A stretch of DNA of 64,000 bases. Origin: Klebsiella pneumoniae (GTDB lineage: Bacteria; Pseudomonadota; Gammaproteobacteria; Pseudomonadales; UBA5518). Below are positions 1 through 8,168 of the stretch, piece after piece. The stretch covers positions 1 through 64,000 of the forward strand of contig CAMAXE010000007.1 of NCBI GenBank assembly GCA_945862145.1, written 5' to 3'. Below the pieces are notes generated by a model, which searched no databases, had not been told where the DNA came from, and worked only from the letters and a program-made list of their open reading frames with translations. The position numbers were made by a program, and so were the translations under genes. How positions within the stretch are numbered: the first letter of the stretch is position 1; each line of letters begins with the position of its first letter.

Positions 1-348
1 GCAGGCCACGCCCGCGCCCCCGAACCCGTAGGAGCGGGCCAGGCCCCCAACCCCGAAGCCGTAGGAGCGGGCCAGGCCCGCGACCCCGAAACCGCAGGAC
101 CAAGCCATGCCCGCGACCCCGAATCCGTAGGTGCAGGCCACGCCCCCAACCCCGAATCCGTAGGAGCGGGCCATGCCCGCGACCCAGAAACCGTAAGACC
201 AAGCCACGCCCGCGACCCCGAGCCCGTAGGAGCGGGCCATGCCCCCAACCCCGAATCCGTAGGAGCGGGCCATGCCCGCGACCCAGAATCCGCAGGCGCA
301 GGCCACGCCCGCGACCGCGACCCCGTAGGAGCGGGCCATGCCCGCGAC
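1..348 (+). repeat. 33-bp tandem array of REP-derived units, in frame with the flanking gene
   Basis: About ten and a half units of exactly 33 bp follow one another without spacers. The array is already running at base 1. Units differ by a few bases and alternate between forms ending in CGCGACC and CCCAACC. Three units, near 160, 259 and 325, contain the hairpin core GAGCGGGCCATGCCCGC, with stem GCGGGC/GCCCGC. The same core occurs as single intergenic copies near 43085 and 43753, so the array looks like an amplified REP-like element. Because 33 is a multiple of three, frame 1 stays open through every unit and encodes an 11-residue repeat of the type [11 protein letters not shown] that leads directly into the downstream gene. 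Confidence 0.9.
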
Positions 349-750
349 CCCCATCCTGATGGCCTGCTGCTTATCGGCCGGCGCCACATCCGCGACATGA
401 ACTCCTGGCTCCACAACCTGCCGAACTTCGTGCGCGGAAAAGACCGCTGCACGCTGAAGATCCATCCCGAGGATGCGGCGCGCCGCGGCATCGCGGACGG
501 CAGCAGCGCGCGCATCCGCTCTGCGGCTGCCGAACGCGTCGTCACGGTGGAGGTGAGCGACGAGGTGATGCCCGGTGTAGTAAGCCTGCCGCACGGTTTC
601 GGTCACCGCTATCCCGGCACCGGCCAGCCGGTGGCAAGTGATCACGCCGGCGTGAGCTGCAATGATCTGGTTGGCGACGCGCTCGACCTGCCCTCGGGCA
701 CCAGCGTGGTGAACGGCGTGCCGGTTGAAGTCGAGGCGCTGCCCGCGTGA
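1..750 (+). CDS. Molybdopterin oxidoreductase, C-terminal part, with in-frame repeat linker (5' end outside window)
   Basis: The last ~130 codons resemble the C-terminal molybdopterin-dinucleotide-binding domain of formate dehydrogenase/DMSO-reductase-type molybdoenzymes. Visible hallmarks are [15 protein letters not shown] at the domain start, a [15 protein letters not shown] segment and a VSLPHGFGH segment. An ATG exists at 397, but family-like residues ([11 protein letters not shown]) lie upstream of it in the same frame, so 397 is not the real start. Frame 1 is open back to base 1 through the 33-bp array. Either the array is a translated linker inside an intact enzyme, or it has replaced the 5' part of a broken gene; the upstream sequence is needed to tell. 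The TGA stop overlaps the GTG start of moaA, which implies co-translation. Confidence 0.7.
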   Translation, partial: AGHARAPEPVGAGQAPNPEAVGAGQARDPETAGPSHARDPESVGAGHAPNPESVGAGHARDPETVRPSHARDPEPVGAGHAPNPESVGAGHARDPESAGAGHARDRDPVGAGHARDPHPDGLLLIGRRHIRDMNSWLHNLPNFVRGKDRCTLKIHPEDAARRGIADGSSARIRSAAAERVVTVEVSDEVMPGVVSLPHGFGHRYPGTGQPVASDHAGVSCNDLVGDALDLPSGTSVVNGVPVEVEALPA

Positions 751-1757
751 ACGCCATCGCACCCGGAACACCGCCGCTAGTCGACCGCTTTGGCCGCCAC
801 GTGGACTACGTGCGCCTGTCGGTCACCGACCGCTGCGATTTCCGCTGCGTCTACTGCATGGCCGAGGACATGAAATTCCTGCCGCGCCGCGAGATCCTGA
901 GCCTCGAGGAAATCCTCGCCGCTGCCGAGGCCTTTGTGGCGCTTGGCGTCGGCAAGATCCGCCTCACCGGCGGCGAGCCGCTGGTGCGACAGAACATCCT
1001 CTGGCTGGTGGAGCGTATCGCCAAGCTGCCGGGGCTGCGCGAACTGACACTCACCACCAACGGCTCGCGGCTGGCCAAAATGGCCGCGCCGCTGCGCGAT
1101 GCGGGCATAAGCCGCATCAACGTGAGCCTGGACAGCCTGAACCCGGAGCGCTTTCACGAGTTGACGCGCACCGGGCATCTTGAGGATGTGCTCGCGGGGA
1201 TCGCCGCCGCCCAGCGCGCCGGCTTCCGCCGCCTCAAGCTCAATGCCGTGATCATGCGCGGGCGCAACGACGACGAAGTTCTGGATCTGGTGGACTTTGC
1301 CCGCAACCACGGCCTCGACATCAGTTTCATCGAGGAAATGCCGCTGGGGCAGATCGACGAGCACGACCGCGCGGGCACCTTCCTTTCGAGCGAGCAACTG
1401 CGCGTGATCATCGACACGCGCCACACGCTCACCGCTACGGAAGAGTCCACGGGCGGCCCCTCGCGCTACTGGCGCATGGCAGACAGCGACACGCGCGTGG
1501 GCTTCATCTCGCCGCATTCGCACAACTTCTGCCACCTCTGCAATCGCGTGCGGCTGACGGTAGAAGGGCGGTTGCTGCTCTGCCTGGGCAACGAGCACTC
1601 GGCGGACCTGCGCGCCGTGATGCGGGAGCACCCGGGTGATGCCGCGGCGCTTGGCGAGGCCATACGCGCTGCGATGGATCTCAAACCCGAGCGGCACTGG
1701 TTCGAGCTCGGCACCGAGCCGCAGATCGTGCGCTTCATGAATATGACCGGCGGTTGA
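747..1757 (+). CDS. moaA: GTP 3',8-cyclase MoaA (molybdenum cofactor biosynthesis)
   Basis: This radical-SAM enzyme makes the first molybdopterin precursor from GTP in the cytoplasm, together with MoaC. The protein is 336 residues, normal for the family. The N-terminal radical-SAM cluster motif CDFRCVYC (CX3CX2C, residues 30-37) is present, followed by the TGGEPL SAM-binding motif. A second C-terminal iron-sulfur motif starts at about residue 262 (CHLCNR, with a third cysteine in LLLCLG). The chain ends in the Gly-Gly pair typical of active MoaA. The GTG start overlaps the TGA of the preceding molybdoenzyme gene, and the next gene begins at the base after its stop, so it sits in a tight operon. 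I saw no other moa, moe or mog gene in the window. Confidence 0.95.
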   Translation: MNAIAPGTPPLVDRFGRHVDYVRLSVTDRCDFRCVYCMAEDMKFLPRREILSLEEILAAAEAFVALGVGKIRLTGGEPLVRQNILWLVERIAKLPGLRELTLTTNGSRLAKMAAPLRDAGISRINVSLDSLNPERFHELTRTGHLEDVLAGIAAAQRAGFRRLKLNAVIMRGRNDDEVLDLVDFARNHGLDISFIEEMPLGQIDEHDRAGTFLSSEQLRVIIDTRHTLTATEESTGGPSRYWRMADSDTRVGFISPHSHNFCHLCNRVRLTVEGRLLLCLGNEHSADLRAVMREHPGDAAALGEAIRAAMDLKPERHWFELGTEPQIVRFMNMTGG

Positions 1758-2717
1758 ATGTCGATTTCTGCACTGCCCCCGCGCACGCCCACGACCCTGT
1801 TGGACACGCCGGAAGCCATCCGCGCCGGCTTCGAGGCCGAGCGCTACATCTGCAGCTCGCAGGTGGCCACCACGGTGTACCTTGCCTATCACCTGCAAAA
1901 GCCGATTCTCGTGGAAGGGCCGCCGGGTGTCGGCAAGACCGAGCTCGCCAAGACCGCCGCGCGCTATCTCGGGCTGCCGCTGATCCGGTTGCAATGCTAC
2001 GAGGGGCTGGACGAATCCAAGGCGCTCTACGAGTGGAAGTACGGCAAGCAGCTCCTCTACACGCAAATTCTGAAAGACCAGCTGGGCGACATCCTGAAGG
2101 GCACCCAGGGTCTGGCGGAATCCGTTGAGCGGCTGCACGGTTTCGGTGACATTTTTTACAGCGAGGAATTCCTCGAACCCCGCCCGCTGCTGAAGGCCAT
2201 GCGCGCCGAGCACGGCGCGCTGCTGCTGATCGACGAAGTCGACAAGGCCGACCAGGAATTCGAATCGCTACTGCTCGAGATGCTCTCGGACTATCAGGTC
2301 TCGGTGCCCGAGATCGGCACGGTGCGGGCGCGGCACACGCCACTGGTGGTGCTCACCAGCAACAACACCCGCGAGGTGAGCGACGCACTCAAGCGCCGCT
2401 GCCTGCACCTCTACATCCCGTTCCCGGATGCGGCGCTCGAGAACCGCATCGTGCGTACCCGGGTACCGGAGATCACCGACAGCCTGCGCGTGCAGATGGT
2501 GGCGTTCATCCAGGCGCTGCGCGAGCTGGATCTGAAGAAGCCACCGGCCGTGAGCGAAACCCTCGACTGGGCCCGCACCCTCCTGCTCCTGCACGCACAT
2601 GCACTCGAGGAGCGCCTCGTGCGCGAGACGCTGAACGTGCTGCTCAAGTTCGAAGACGACATCCAGTCCGTGAACGAGGGGCTCTACGGGTTGCTGTCTA
2701 CCGCACGCGGCGGCTGA
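1758..2717 (+). CDS. MoxR-family AAA+ ATPase
   Basis: This 319-residue AAA+ protein of the MoxR class has Walker A GPPGVGKT (residues 54-61), Walker B LLLIDEVDKAD (about 155-165) and a sensor-like VVLTSNNTREVSDALKRR segment. MoxR ATPases act as chaperones that insert metals or cofactors into partner enzymes, and they usually work with a VWA-domain protein, which is the next gene. CoxD/CoxE are the best-known pair and assemble the Mo site of CO dehydrogenase. The gene starts directly after the moaA stop, and its own stop overlaps the next start (TGATG). From this context I infer a role in maturing the molybdoenzyme encoded upstream; the sequence alone does not prove it. Confidence 0.9.
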   Translation: MSISALPPRTPTTLLDTPEAIRAGFEAERYICSSQVATTVYLAYHLQKPILVEGPPGVGKTELAKTAARYLGLPLIRLQCYEGLDESKALYEWKYGKQLLYTQILKDQLGDILKGTQGLAESVERLHGFGDIFYSEEFLEPRPLLKAMRAEHGALLLIDEVDKADQEFESLLLEMLSDYQVSVPEIGTVRARHTPLVVLTSNNTREVSDALKRRCLHLYIPFPDAALENRIVRTRVPEITDSLRVQMVAFIQALRELDLKKPPAVSETLDWARTLLLLHAHALEERLVRETLNVLLKFEDDIQSVNEGLYGLLSTARGG

Positions 2718-4114
2718 TGGAGTCCGCGCTTACCGGGTTCGTGCGGGTGCTCCGCAATGCGGAGCTCCGCGTGTCGCCGGCCGAAACCCTGGACGCCGCA
2801 CGCGCCATGGAGCTGGTGGGATACGCCGATCGCGGGAGACTGCGCGAGGTGTTGTCTGCCACGCTCGCCAAGACGGTCCCCGAAAAAGCGCTCTTCGACG
2901 AATGCTTCGCGCGCTTCTTCGCGCCGCCCGTAGACAAAGATTCCCAAACCGACAGCGAGCCGCCACCGCAAACCTCTTCACCAGGCGATGGGCAGGCAGC
3001 GCCACCCTCCGGCGTATCCCTGCAGGGTGCCTTTTCCGGTGAGCTCTCGGCGCTCTCGGAGATGATGCTGCAGGGCGACAACACCAGCCTTGCGCTGGCA
3101 GTCGATGCGGCGGGTCGCGCCATCGGTATCGAGCGGATGCAAATGTTCACGCAGCGCGGGCTCTACGGGAGACGCGTGCTGGAGGCCCTTGGCTGGCAGC
3201 AACTGCAGGACGACATGCTGCGGCTGGAACAGGCGCCGGCCGAGGCTGAGCCCGGACGCGCGGCGGGGCTCGCACTCAAACGCGCCGCGGATCAGCTCCG
3301 CGAGCGCGTGCGCGACTATATCGAGCAGCAGTACCTTCTTTACGCGAGCGGCAATGCCCGGGCCCTGCGCGAGTCGGTGCTGCGCGAGGCGCGGCTCTCG
3401 AACCTGGAGCGGCGCGATCTCGAGCAGATGAACCGTCTGGTTCGGCGCATCGCACGGCGGCTCGCCGCGCGGCATGCACGGCGCCGGCGCCGCGCAAAAA
3501 AAGGGTTGCTCGACGTGCCACGGACGCTGCGCAGCGGCGCGGCACACGACGGGCTGATCTTCGAGCCGCGCTGGAAACAAGTGCGACGCGACCGGCCGTC
3601 ACTGGTGGTGCTCTGCGACGTCAGCGGATCGGTGCGCGCCTATGCGCGCTTCCTGCTGTTGTTCCTCTACGGGCTGGGGGATGTGCTGCCACGGGTGCGC
3701 GGCTTTGTATTCTCATCGCAACTGGCGGAGATCACGGAGCTGTTCGGACAGAATCGTCCGGAGGTGGCGATCGAGCTCGCGCTGAAGCAGTGGGGCTATG
3801 GCTCCACCGACTACGGCGTGGCGCTGCGCGGGCTGCTGGAGAGCACTGGCCGCGAACTCGACGGCGGCGCCACGGTGGTCATCCTGGGTGACGGGCGCAA
3901 CAACCGCGGGGACCCGGCGATGGATGCGCTGCGCGAAATTGGCCAGCGCGCGCGCCGGGTGGTGTGGCTCAACCCGGAATCGGTCAGCAGCTGGGGAACC
4001 GGCGACTCCGAAATGCTGCGCTACCGCAGTTGCGTGTCCGAGGCGCGCACGGTCAGGACTCTCGCGCAGCTCGAGCGCTTCGCAGACGAGCTGCTGCGCA
4101 ACCCGTCCTGGTGA
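2717..4114 (+). CDS. VWA domain-containing CoxE-like protein
   Basis: This 465-residue protein is the usual partner of MoxR ATPases. The N-terminal ~280 residues are charged, with a very basic stretch (RRIARRLAARHARRRRRAKK) before the C-terminal von Willebrand factor A fold. The MIDAS metal site is recognisable as DVSGS in the segment VVLCDVSGSVRAYARF, and a later GDGRNN segment probably completes it. No signal peptide or membrane segment is visible, so it should act in the cytoplasm. It overlaps the MoxR gene by one base (TGATG), which suggests translational coupling and a stoichiometric complex. CoxE homologues are required for Mo-enzyme activation, which fits the molybdenum-related operon. 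Confidence 0.85.
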   Translation: MESALTGFVRVLRNAELRVSPAETLDAARAMELVGYADRGRLREVLSATLAKTVPEKALFDECFARFFAPPVDKDSQTDSEPPPQTSSPGDGQAAPPSGVSLQGAFSGELSALSEMMLQGDNTSLALAVDAAGRAIGIERMQMFTQRGLYGRRVLEALGWQQLQDDMLRLEQAPAEAEPGRAAGLALKRAADQLRERVRDYIEQQYLLYASGNARALRESVLREARLSNLERRDLEQMNRLVRRIARRLAARHARRRRRAKKGLLDVPRTLRSGAAHDGLIFEPRWKQVRRDRPSLVVLCDVSGSVRAYARFLLLFLYGLGDVLPRVRGFVFSSQLAEITELFGQNRPEVAIELALKQWGYGSTDYGVALRGLLESTGRELDGGATVVILGDGRNNRGDPAMDALREIGQRARRVVWLNPESVSSWGTGDSEMLRYRSCVSEARTVRTLAQLERFADELLRNPSW

Positions 4115-4133
4115 GCGAAACAGCCGACGCGGA

Positions 4134-5861
4134 TCAGGTGCTCTCGTCCGGGCGCTCCCGGTTACCACGCCCCTGGCGCTCATCGGAACGCTGCGGCGAA
4201 GGCTCGCTCCGAGGAGCGCTGTAGCTCGGCGTCTCACGGGGTGGCGGCGGCGTGTAGCTCGGCTGCGACTGACGCGGCGCGCTGTAACTCGGCTGCGACT
4301 GACGCGGAGCGCTGTAGCTCGGCGTCTCACGCGGCGGCGGCGGCGTGTAGCTCGGCTGCGTCTGACGCGGAGCGCTATAGCTCGGCGTCTCGCGAGGTGG
4401 CGGCGGCGTGTAACTCGGCTGCGACTGACGCGGGGTGCTGTAGCTCGGCGTCTCGCGCGGTGGCGGCGGCGTGTAACTCGGCTGCTCCTGACGCGGAGTG
4501 CTGTAGCTCGGCGTCTCCCCAGCAGGAGGCCGATAGGCTGGCATCTCCGTGCGCGGTACCGCCGCCTCATCCTGCTCTTCCCGGCGAGACGCACCGCCGG
4601 CGGGCGATTCACGGGGACGGTCTCCTCGGTCCTCACGATCAGGACCTGAGGCTCTTGGAACGGAACCATCGGGTCTTGGGGGATTGGCCGGACGGCCCTG
4701 ATCCGGAGCGCCGGGGGCAGTGCCTTCCACGGGCGCGGGCGGCGGAACCGTAGCCCCGGTCAGCGGCTCAAGAGGCGGTTGGCCCGGTGCCGGCGAAGTC
4801 GCGCCACCAGGGTTGGTTTGCGGACGGCCACGGGGCGCGTGGCTGTCATCGCGCTTGCCGTGCCCACCCTCGATGACCTCGCCTTCATGCTCACCACGCG
4901 GCGGCCCGGGGTCCGTGTCGGGAACCACGGGGACCTGGGCACCACCCGCACCCGCGGGCGGCGGCTGACGCGGCGCAGCCTCTGGGTAGTCGGGTGGCTG
5001 ACGACGGGGCACTGGGTCATTCTTGTCACGGTAGCGGTCATAGACGCTCCGGTTACGGTAAGGCACACCCTTGCGGTGCTGGTACTCGTGCTTCCAGCGA
5101 TAGCGCGGCGGCGGCCGGTGATGGTAGTAAAACGGGGGCGCCTCGACGATGCGCACGTAGCGGTCGCGCCAATCGTAGTGGCTGAAGAAAAACCCGTGCC
5201 CGACCACGACAGAGGGGCCCCAGAAAAATCCGCTGTAGCCGGAGTAATAGCGATAACCCGTCCACGGCGACCAGCGCACAGGCTGGTAGTCAGGCCACCA
5301 CCAGCTGCCATAGATCATCATCGGGTCGTAGTAAGGGACGTACACCACATCCGGGTAGCGGTTGCGCACGATGATCGTGCGCTCCTCCCTGACCACCCGT
5401 ACATGCTCGGTTTCCTTGAGGTTGCCCGCCTCGTCGGCACGCTTGCGCAGGGCCTGGACAGTCTCCATGACCTGCTCCTGCTGGGCGAGGAACGCATCCC
5501 CCAGACGGCGCATCCACTCGAGGTCCTCGTCCATACTGGACAGTATCTGCGGGAACGCCAGCATCGCCTTGACGCTCGGATCCCAAGACTCTTGGTCGGC
5601 GGCGCGCACAGCGTCCTGGCCCTTCAGCTCGGGATGCGCGCGGGAAAAGCGCGCTGCCTCCACCACCTCAAGCGGGTAAGTGGCCGCCATCAGGATCTGG
5701 GAAAGCAACTCGTCCGGATACAGGGCCACGGGGGCCAGCATCTGGTCGAGTTCGGCTTGGGAGAACAGCGGAACATCCTCTGGCGCTGGCTCCTCGGCCA
5801 GCGCGAAAGGGGAGAGACTCAGGGCAAGAACCGTCAGCAACCGCAAAACGAGCGTGGTCAC
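4134..5861 (-). CDS. DUF3300 secreted protein with Pro/Ser/Tyr-rich repeat tail
   Basis: I chose the GTG at 5861 because it is preceded by AGGAAAAA and opens a clear signal peptide (VTTLVLRLLTVLALSLSPFALA). The protein is then 575 residues, and a longer open frame upstream has no signal. Residues ~30-230 form the DUF3300 domain (LAPVALYPDELLSQILMAATYP, then a Tyr/Trp-rich part with DVVYVPYYDPMMIYG). The C-terminal third is low-complexity: Gly/Pro-rich, then several ~21-residue repeats with the pattern RETPSYS.PRQ.QPSYTPPPP. DUF3300 has no firmly known function. The export signal and repeat tail suggest an envelope or surface location. It is convergent with the CoxE-like gene. Confidence 0.8.
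   Translation of the reverse strand: MTTLVLRLLTVLALSLSPFALAEEPAPEDVPLFSQAELDQMLAPVALYPDELLSQILMAATYPLEVVEAARFSRAHPELKGQDAVRAADQESWDPSVKAMLAFPQILSSMDEDLEWMRRLGDAFLAQQEQVMETVQALRKRADEAGNLKETEHVRVVREERTIIVRNRYPDVVYVPYYDPMMIYGSWWWPDYQPVRWSPWTGYRYYSGYSGFFWGPSVVVGHGFFFSHYDWRDRYVRIVEAPPFYYHHRPPPRYRWKHEYQHRKGVPYRNRSVYDRYRDKNDPVPRRQPPDYPEAAPRQPPPAGAGGAQVPVVPDTDPGPPRGEHEGEVIEGGHGKRDDSHAPRGRPQTNPGGATSPAPGQPPLEPLTGATVPPPAPVEGTAPGAPDQGRPANPPRPDGSVPRASGPDREDRGDRPRESPAGGASRREEQDEAAVPRTEMPAYRPPAGETPSYSTPRQEQPSYTPPPPRETPSYSTPRQSQPSYTPPPPRETPSYSAPRQTQPSYTPPPPRETPSYSAPRQSQPSYSAPRQSQPSYTPPPPRETPSYSAPRSEPSPQRSDERQGRGNRERPDEST
4201..4520 (-). repeat. ~63-bp coding tandem repeats (Pro-rich tail of the DUF3300 protein)
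   Basis: Four to five imperfect 63-bp units, plus shorter partial units, encode ETPSYS/QPSYTPPPP blocks on the minus strand. The unit is a multiple of three, so copy-number change would keep the frame. Repeat arrays of this kind often vary in length between strains. Confidence 0.85.
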
Positions 5862-5961
5862 GGATTTTTCCTGGCCGGTCGAAGGGCCGGTCCCACCATC
5901 AAGAACGGCACGGGGCCGGCGCCGTTGACAAGCGTAGACCGTTCCGTGAGAGGATTTCTGC

Positions 5962-7605
5962 TCAAAGGTCTTGTATCCATACCACGGGGTCCTCGGTGGC
6001 GAGCGCCTCGACCCGTTCGGCGTAGCGGGCCTCGATGCGATCACGCCGCAATTTGAGCGTGGGGGTGAGCAGATCGTTCTCGATGGTCCAGGGCTGGGCG
6101 CAGACCAGGATATGGTCGAGCTTCTCGTGACTCTCGAGACCCGTATTTACCTGCGCGAGCAGCCGCTCAAGCGCAGCGGCAGCCCCGGTGCCCGCCTGAC
6201 CGGAGGCCAGCACCACCAGCGCGAGCGGCTGGCGCCGGCCACTGCCCATCACGCAGACCTGCTCGATGATCGGGTTGGCGGCAACCAGGCTTTCGATGGG
6301 CACCGGCGAGACGTACTTGCCCTTGCCGGTCTTGAACTGCTCCTTCACCCGGCCGACGATCCGCCAGGCACCGTCGGGGCGCTGCTCGCCGAGATCGCCG
6401 GTACGGAACCAGCCATCGACGAAGGCGGCGGCAGTGGCCTCGGGGTTGCGGTAGTAGGCGCTGAACACCGAGTCGCCACGGATCAGGATCTCGCTCTCGG
6501 CCGAGAGTTTCATGTCCACGCAGCCGACCGGCTGGCCGATGGTGCCGATCCAGTCCGCACGGAAGGGGTGGTTGGAGCAGGAGAGCCCGGTGGTCTCGGT
6601 CATACCCCAACCCTCGCTGATCGAGACGCCGATGCGGGCATACCACTGCAGGAGCGCCGGCGCGATCGGCGCGGTACCCGAGCCGAACAGCCGTGCCCGG
6701 TCGAGCCCCATCGCGGCACGGATGCGGGCGGCCACCACGCGCCCTAGCAGCGGCACGCTCAACAGCAGCTGCAGGCGGGCATCCGGCATCTTCGCCAGTA
6801 TCTCGGTCTGGAAACGCGTCCAGAGGCGCGGCACGGAGATAAAACCCGAGGGCCGGGCATGCCGCAGGTCATCGGCAAAGGTGTCCAGCGATTCGACGAA
6901 AAACACCTCGATGTCCTGCCCGAAAGACACGTGCTCCAACACAGCCCGCTCGGCGATGTGGGCGAGCGGCAGGTAGGAAATGGCCCGGTCGCCAGGCCGC
7001 GCATCCGCCCTCAAGCGGGTGTGGAAAGCCGACGCAGCCATGTTGTGGTGCGTCACCTCGACGCCCTTTGGCGTGCCCGTGCTGCCCGAGGTGTAGACGA
7101 GCGTTAGAAGGGCGTTCGGCTGCGGCTCGGGAAGCTGGGCGAGGGGAGCGTGGTGGCTCAACCACTCATTCCAGTGCGCATCGGCGCGGGCCGTGGGATA
7201 GGGCATCGCCACGCGCAGCATGCCCTCGGGTATCGCCTCCTCGGCGGCCGCCGTATCGTCGAGCTTGCCGAGGACGATGGCGCGTGCGCCGCTGTGTTCC
7301 AGCACGTAACGGATGGTGCCTGCCGCCGCGGTGGTGTAGATCGGCACGCTCACCATGCCCGCCATGATGATCGCGAGATCCACGATGAACCACTCGGCGC
7401 AATTTTTGGCGAGGATCGCGATACGCTCGCCTGGCGCGTAACCCTGCGCCAGCAAGCCGCTGGCAATACGGCGCGCCTGGTCATCGACCTCGCGCCACGT
7501 GAAACTGCGCCACACGCGCGCCACCGGCTGGTACAGATAGGGCTGATCCGGATGCCGGCGCAGGTGGTCGGCCAGCAGTTCGAGCGGCCCCGGGCAATGA
7601 TTCAC
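5962..7605 (-). CDS. AMP-dependent acyl-CoA synthetase (long-chain fatty acid CoA ligase type)
   Basis: The enzyme activates a carboxylic acid, probably a long-chain fatty acid, through an acyl-adenylate to its CoA thioester. The GTG at 7605 overlaps the TGA of the upstream phosphatase-like gene (GTGA), giving 547 residues; this beats the longer upstream frame, which runs through that gene. The ANL-superfamily P-loop YTSGSTGTPKGVEVTHHNM, the GWGMTETTGL adenylate motif and WFRTGDLGEQRPDGAWRIVGR are all visible. The C-terminal segment FKTGKGKYVSPVPIESL matches the eukaryotic-like long-chain ACSL/FAA group. No membrane segment is evident. The substrate cannot be read from the sequence. Confidence 0.88.
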   Translation of the reverse strand: MNHCPGPLELLADHLRRHPDQPYLYQPVARVWRSFTWREVDDQARRIASGLLAQGYAPGERIAILAKNCAEWFIVDLAIIMAGMVSVPIYTTAAAGTIRYVLEHSGARAIVLGKLDDTAAAEEAIPEGMLRVAMPYPTARADAHWNEWLSHHAPLAQLPEPQPNALLTLVYTSGSTGTPKGVEVTHHNMAASAFHTRLRADARPGDRAISYLPLAHIAERAVLEHVSFGQDIEVFFVESLDTFADDLRHARPSGFISVPRLWTRFQTEILAKMPDARLQLLLSVPLLGRVVAARIRAAMGLDRARLFGSGTAPIAPALLQWYARIGVSISEGWGMTETTGLSCSNHPFRADWIGTIGQPVGCVDMKLSAESEILIRGDSVFSAYYRNPEATAAAFVDGWFRTGDLGEQRPDGAWRIVGRVKEQFKTGKGKYVSPVPIESLVAANPIIEQVCVMGSGRRQPLALVVLASGQAGTGAAAALERLLAQVNTGLESHEKLDHILVCAQPWTIENDLLTPTLKLRRDRIEARYAERVEALATEDPVVWIQDL

Positions 7606-8069
7606 GATGATTGTTCTCCAGCCTCGGCGAGACGCATCCGCCGCAGATAGGTTGTCCAAACCGGGTCCGGCGCCCAGACATCGGCGATCCAGGCATCCGC
7701 CCGCTCCCGGGACCACCCGAGGCGGCGTTCGCCATAGAGCGCCATGAAACACGAGACCCGGTAATTGGCCACGCAGTGCACCAGCACCGGCGTATCGCCC
7801 AGAAGATCCAGACGCTCGGCGAAGGCCTCGAAGTCCTCGGGCTTTGGCGCATCAAACACCACAGGCACATGGTGGTAGGCGAGCCCCAGGTCATCGAGCA
7901 GGGCCGCTTCGATGGGCAGCGCCCAGCGCGGGTCATTGGTGTGCAGATTGATCACGGCGCGGCAGCCCCCCGCGGCGAGCGCACGAAATTGCACCTCGGT
8001 CGGTTGTCCTGAGGTGGCGATCCGCTGGTCGAGCCGGCGGAAATTATAGATATCCGGCATATCCTGCAT
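7602..8069 (-). CDS. Tyrosine phosphatase-like protein (DSP fold, CX4R signature)
   Basis: I start this 155-residue protein at the ATG at 8069 (MQDMPDIYNFRRL); a second ATG lies three codons in, and the longer upstream frame is antisense to the next gene. The N-terminal segment DQRIATSGQPTEVQFRALAAGG and the P-loop-like VLVHCVANYRVSCFMALY belong to small bacterial tyrosine-phosphatase-like proteins. The signature here is HC-X4-R (CVANYR) rather than the canonical CX5R. From memory, close relatives share this shorter loop (CAANMRVS type), so phosphatase activity is uncertain. Its stop overlaps the start of the acyl-CoA ligase, so the two are probably co-translated. The link to fatty-acid activation is unexplained. 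Confidence 0.75.
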   Translation of the reverse strand: MQDMPDIYNFRRLDQRIATSGQPTEVQFRALAAGGCRAVINLHTNDPRWALPIEAALLDDLGLAYHHVPVVFDAPKPEDFEAFAERLDLLGDTPVLVHCVANYRVSCFMALYGERRLGWSRERADAWIADVWAPDPVWTTYLRRMRLAEAGEQSS

Positions 8070-8168
8070 CAGGCCTCTAGATTGCCTGAGAGTGGCGGGC
8101 CGCAGGAAGGGTGCCCGCGAAAAAATGGGGCTACACTCCTGCGGCCCGGCCTCTTGAAGGAACCCACC

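Noticed and set aside
1-348. The 33-bp periodic array as a CRISPR
   Set aside because: Units are contiguous with no unique spacers, they differ slightly from one another, and no cas genes are near.
777-2213. Long minus-strand open frame of about 478 codons across moaA and the MoxR gene
   Set aside because: It is antisense to two clear genes and is a by-product of GC-rich codon use; the translation has no family resemblance.
3713-4669. Arg-rich open frames on both strands at the 3' end of the CoxE-like gene
   Set aside because: They are shadows of the Pro-rich repeat region of the DUF3300 gene, giving artificial RRR/TRS repeats.
5862-6044. N-terminal extension of the DUF3300 protein
   Set aside because: The signal peptide with its own ribosome-binding site starts at 5861; the extension is charged and unlike any export signal.
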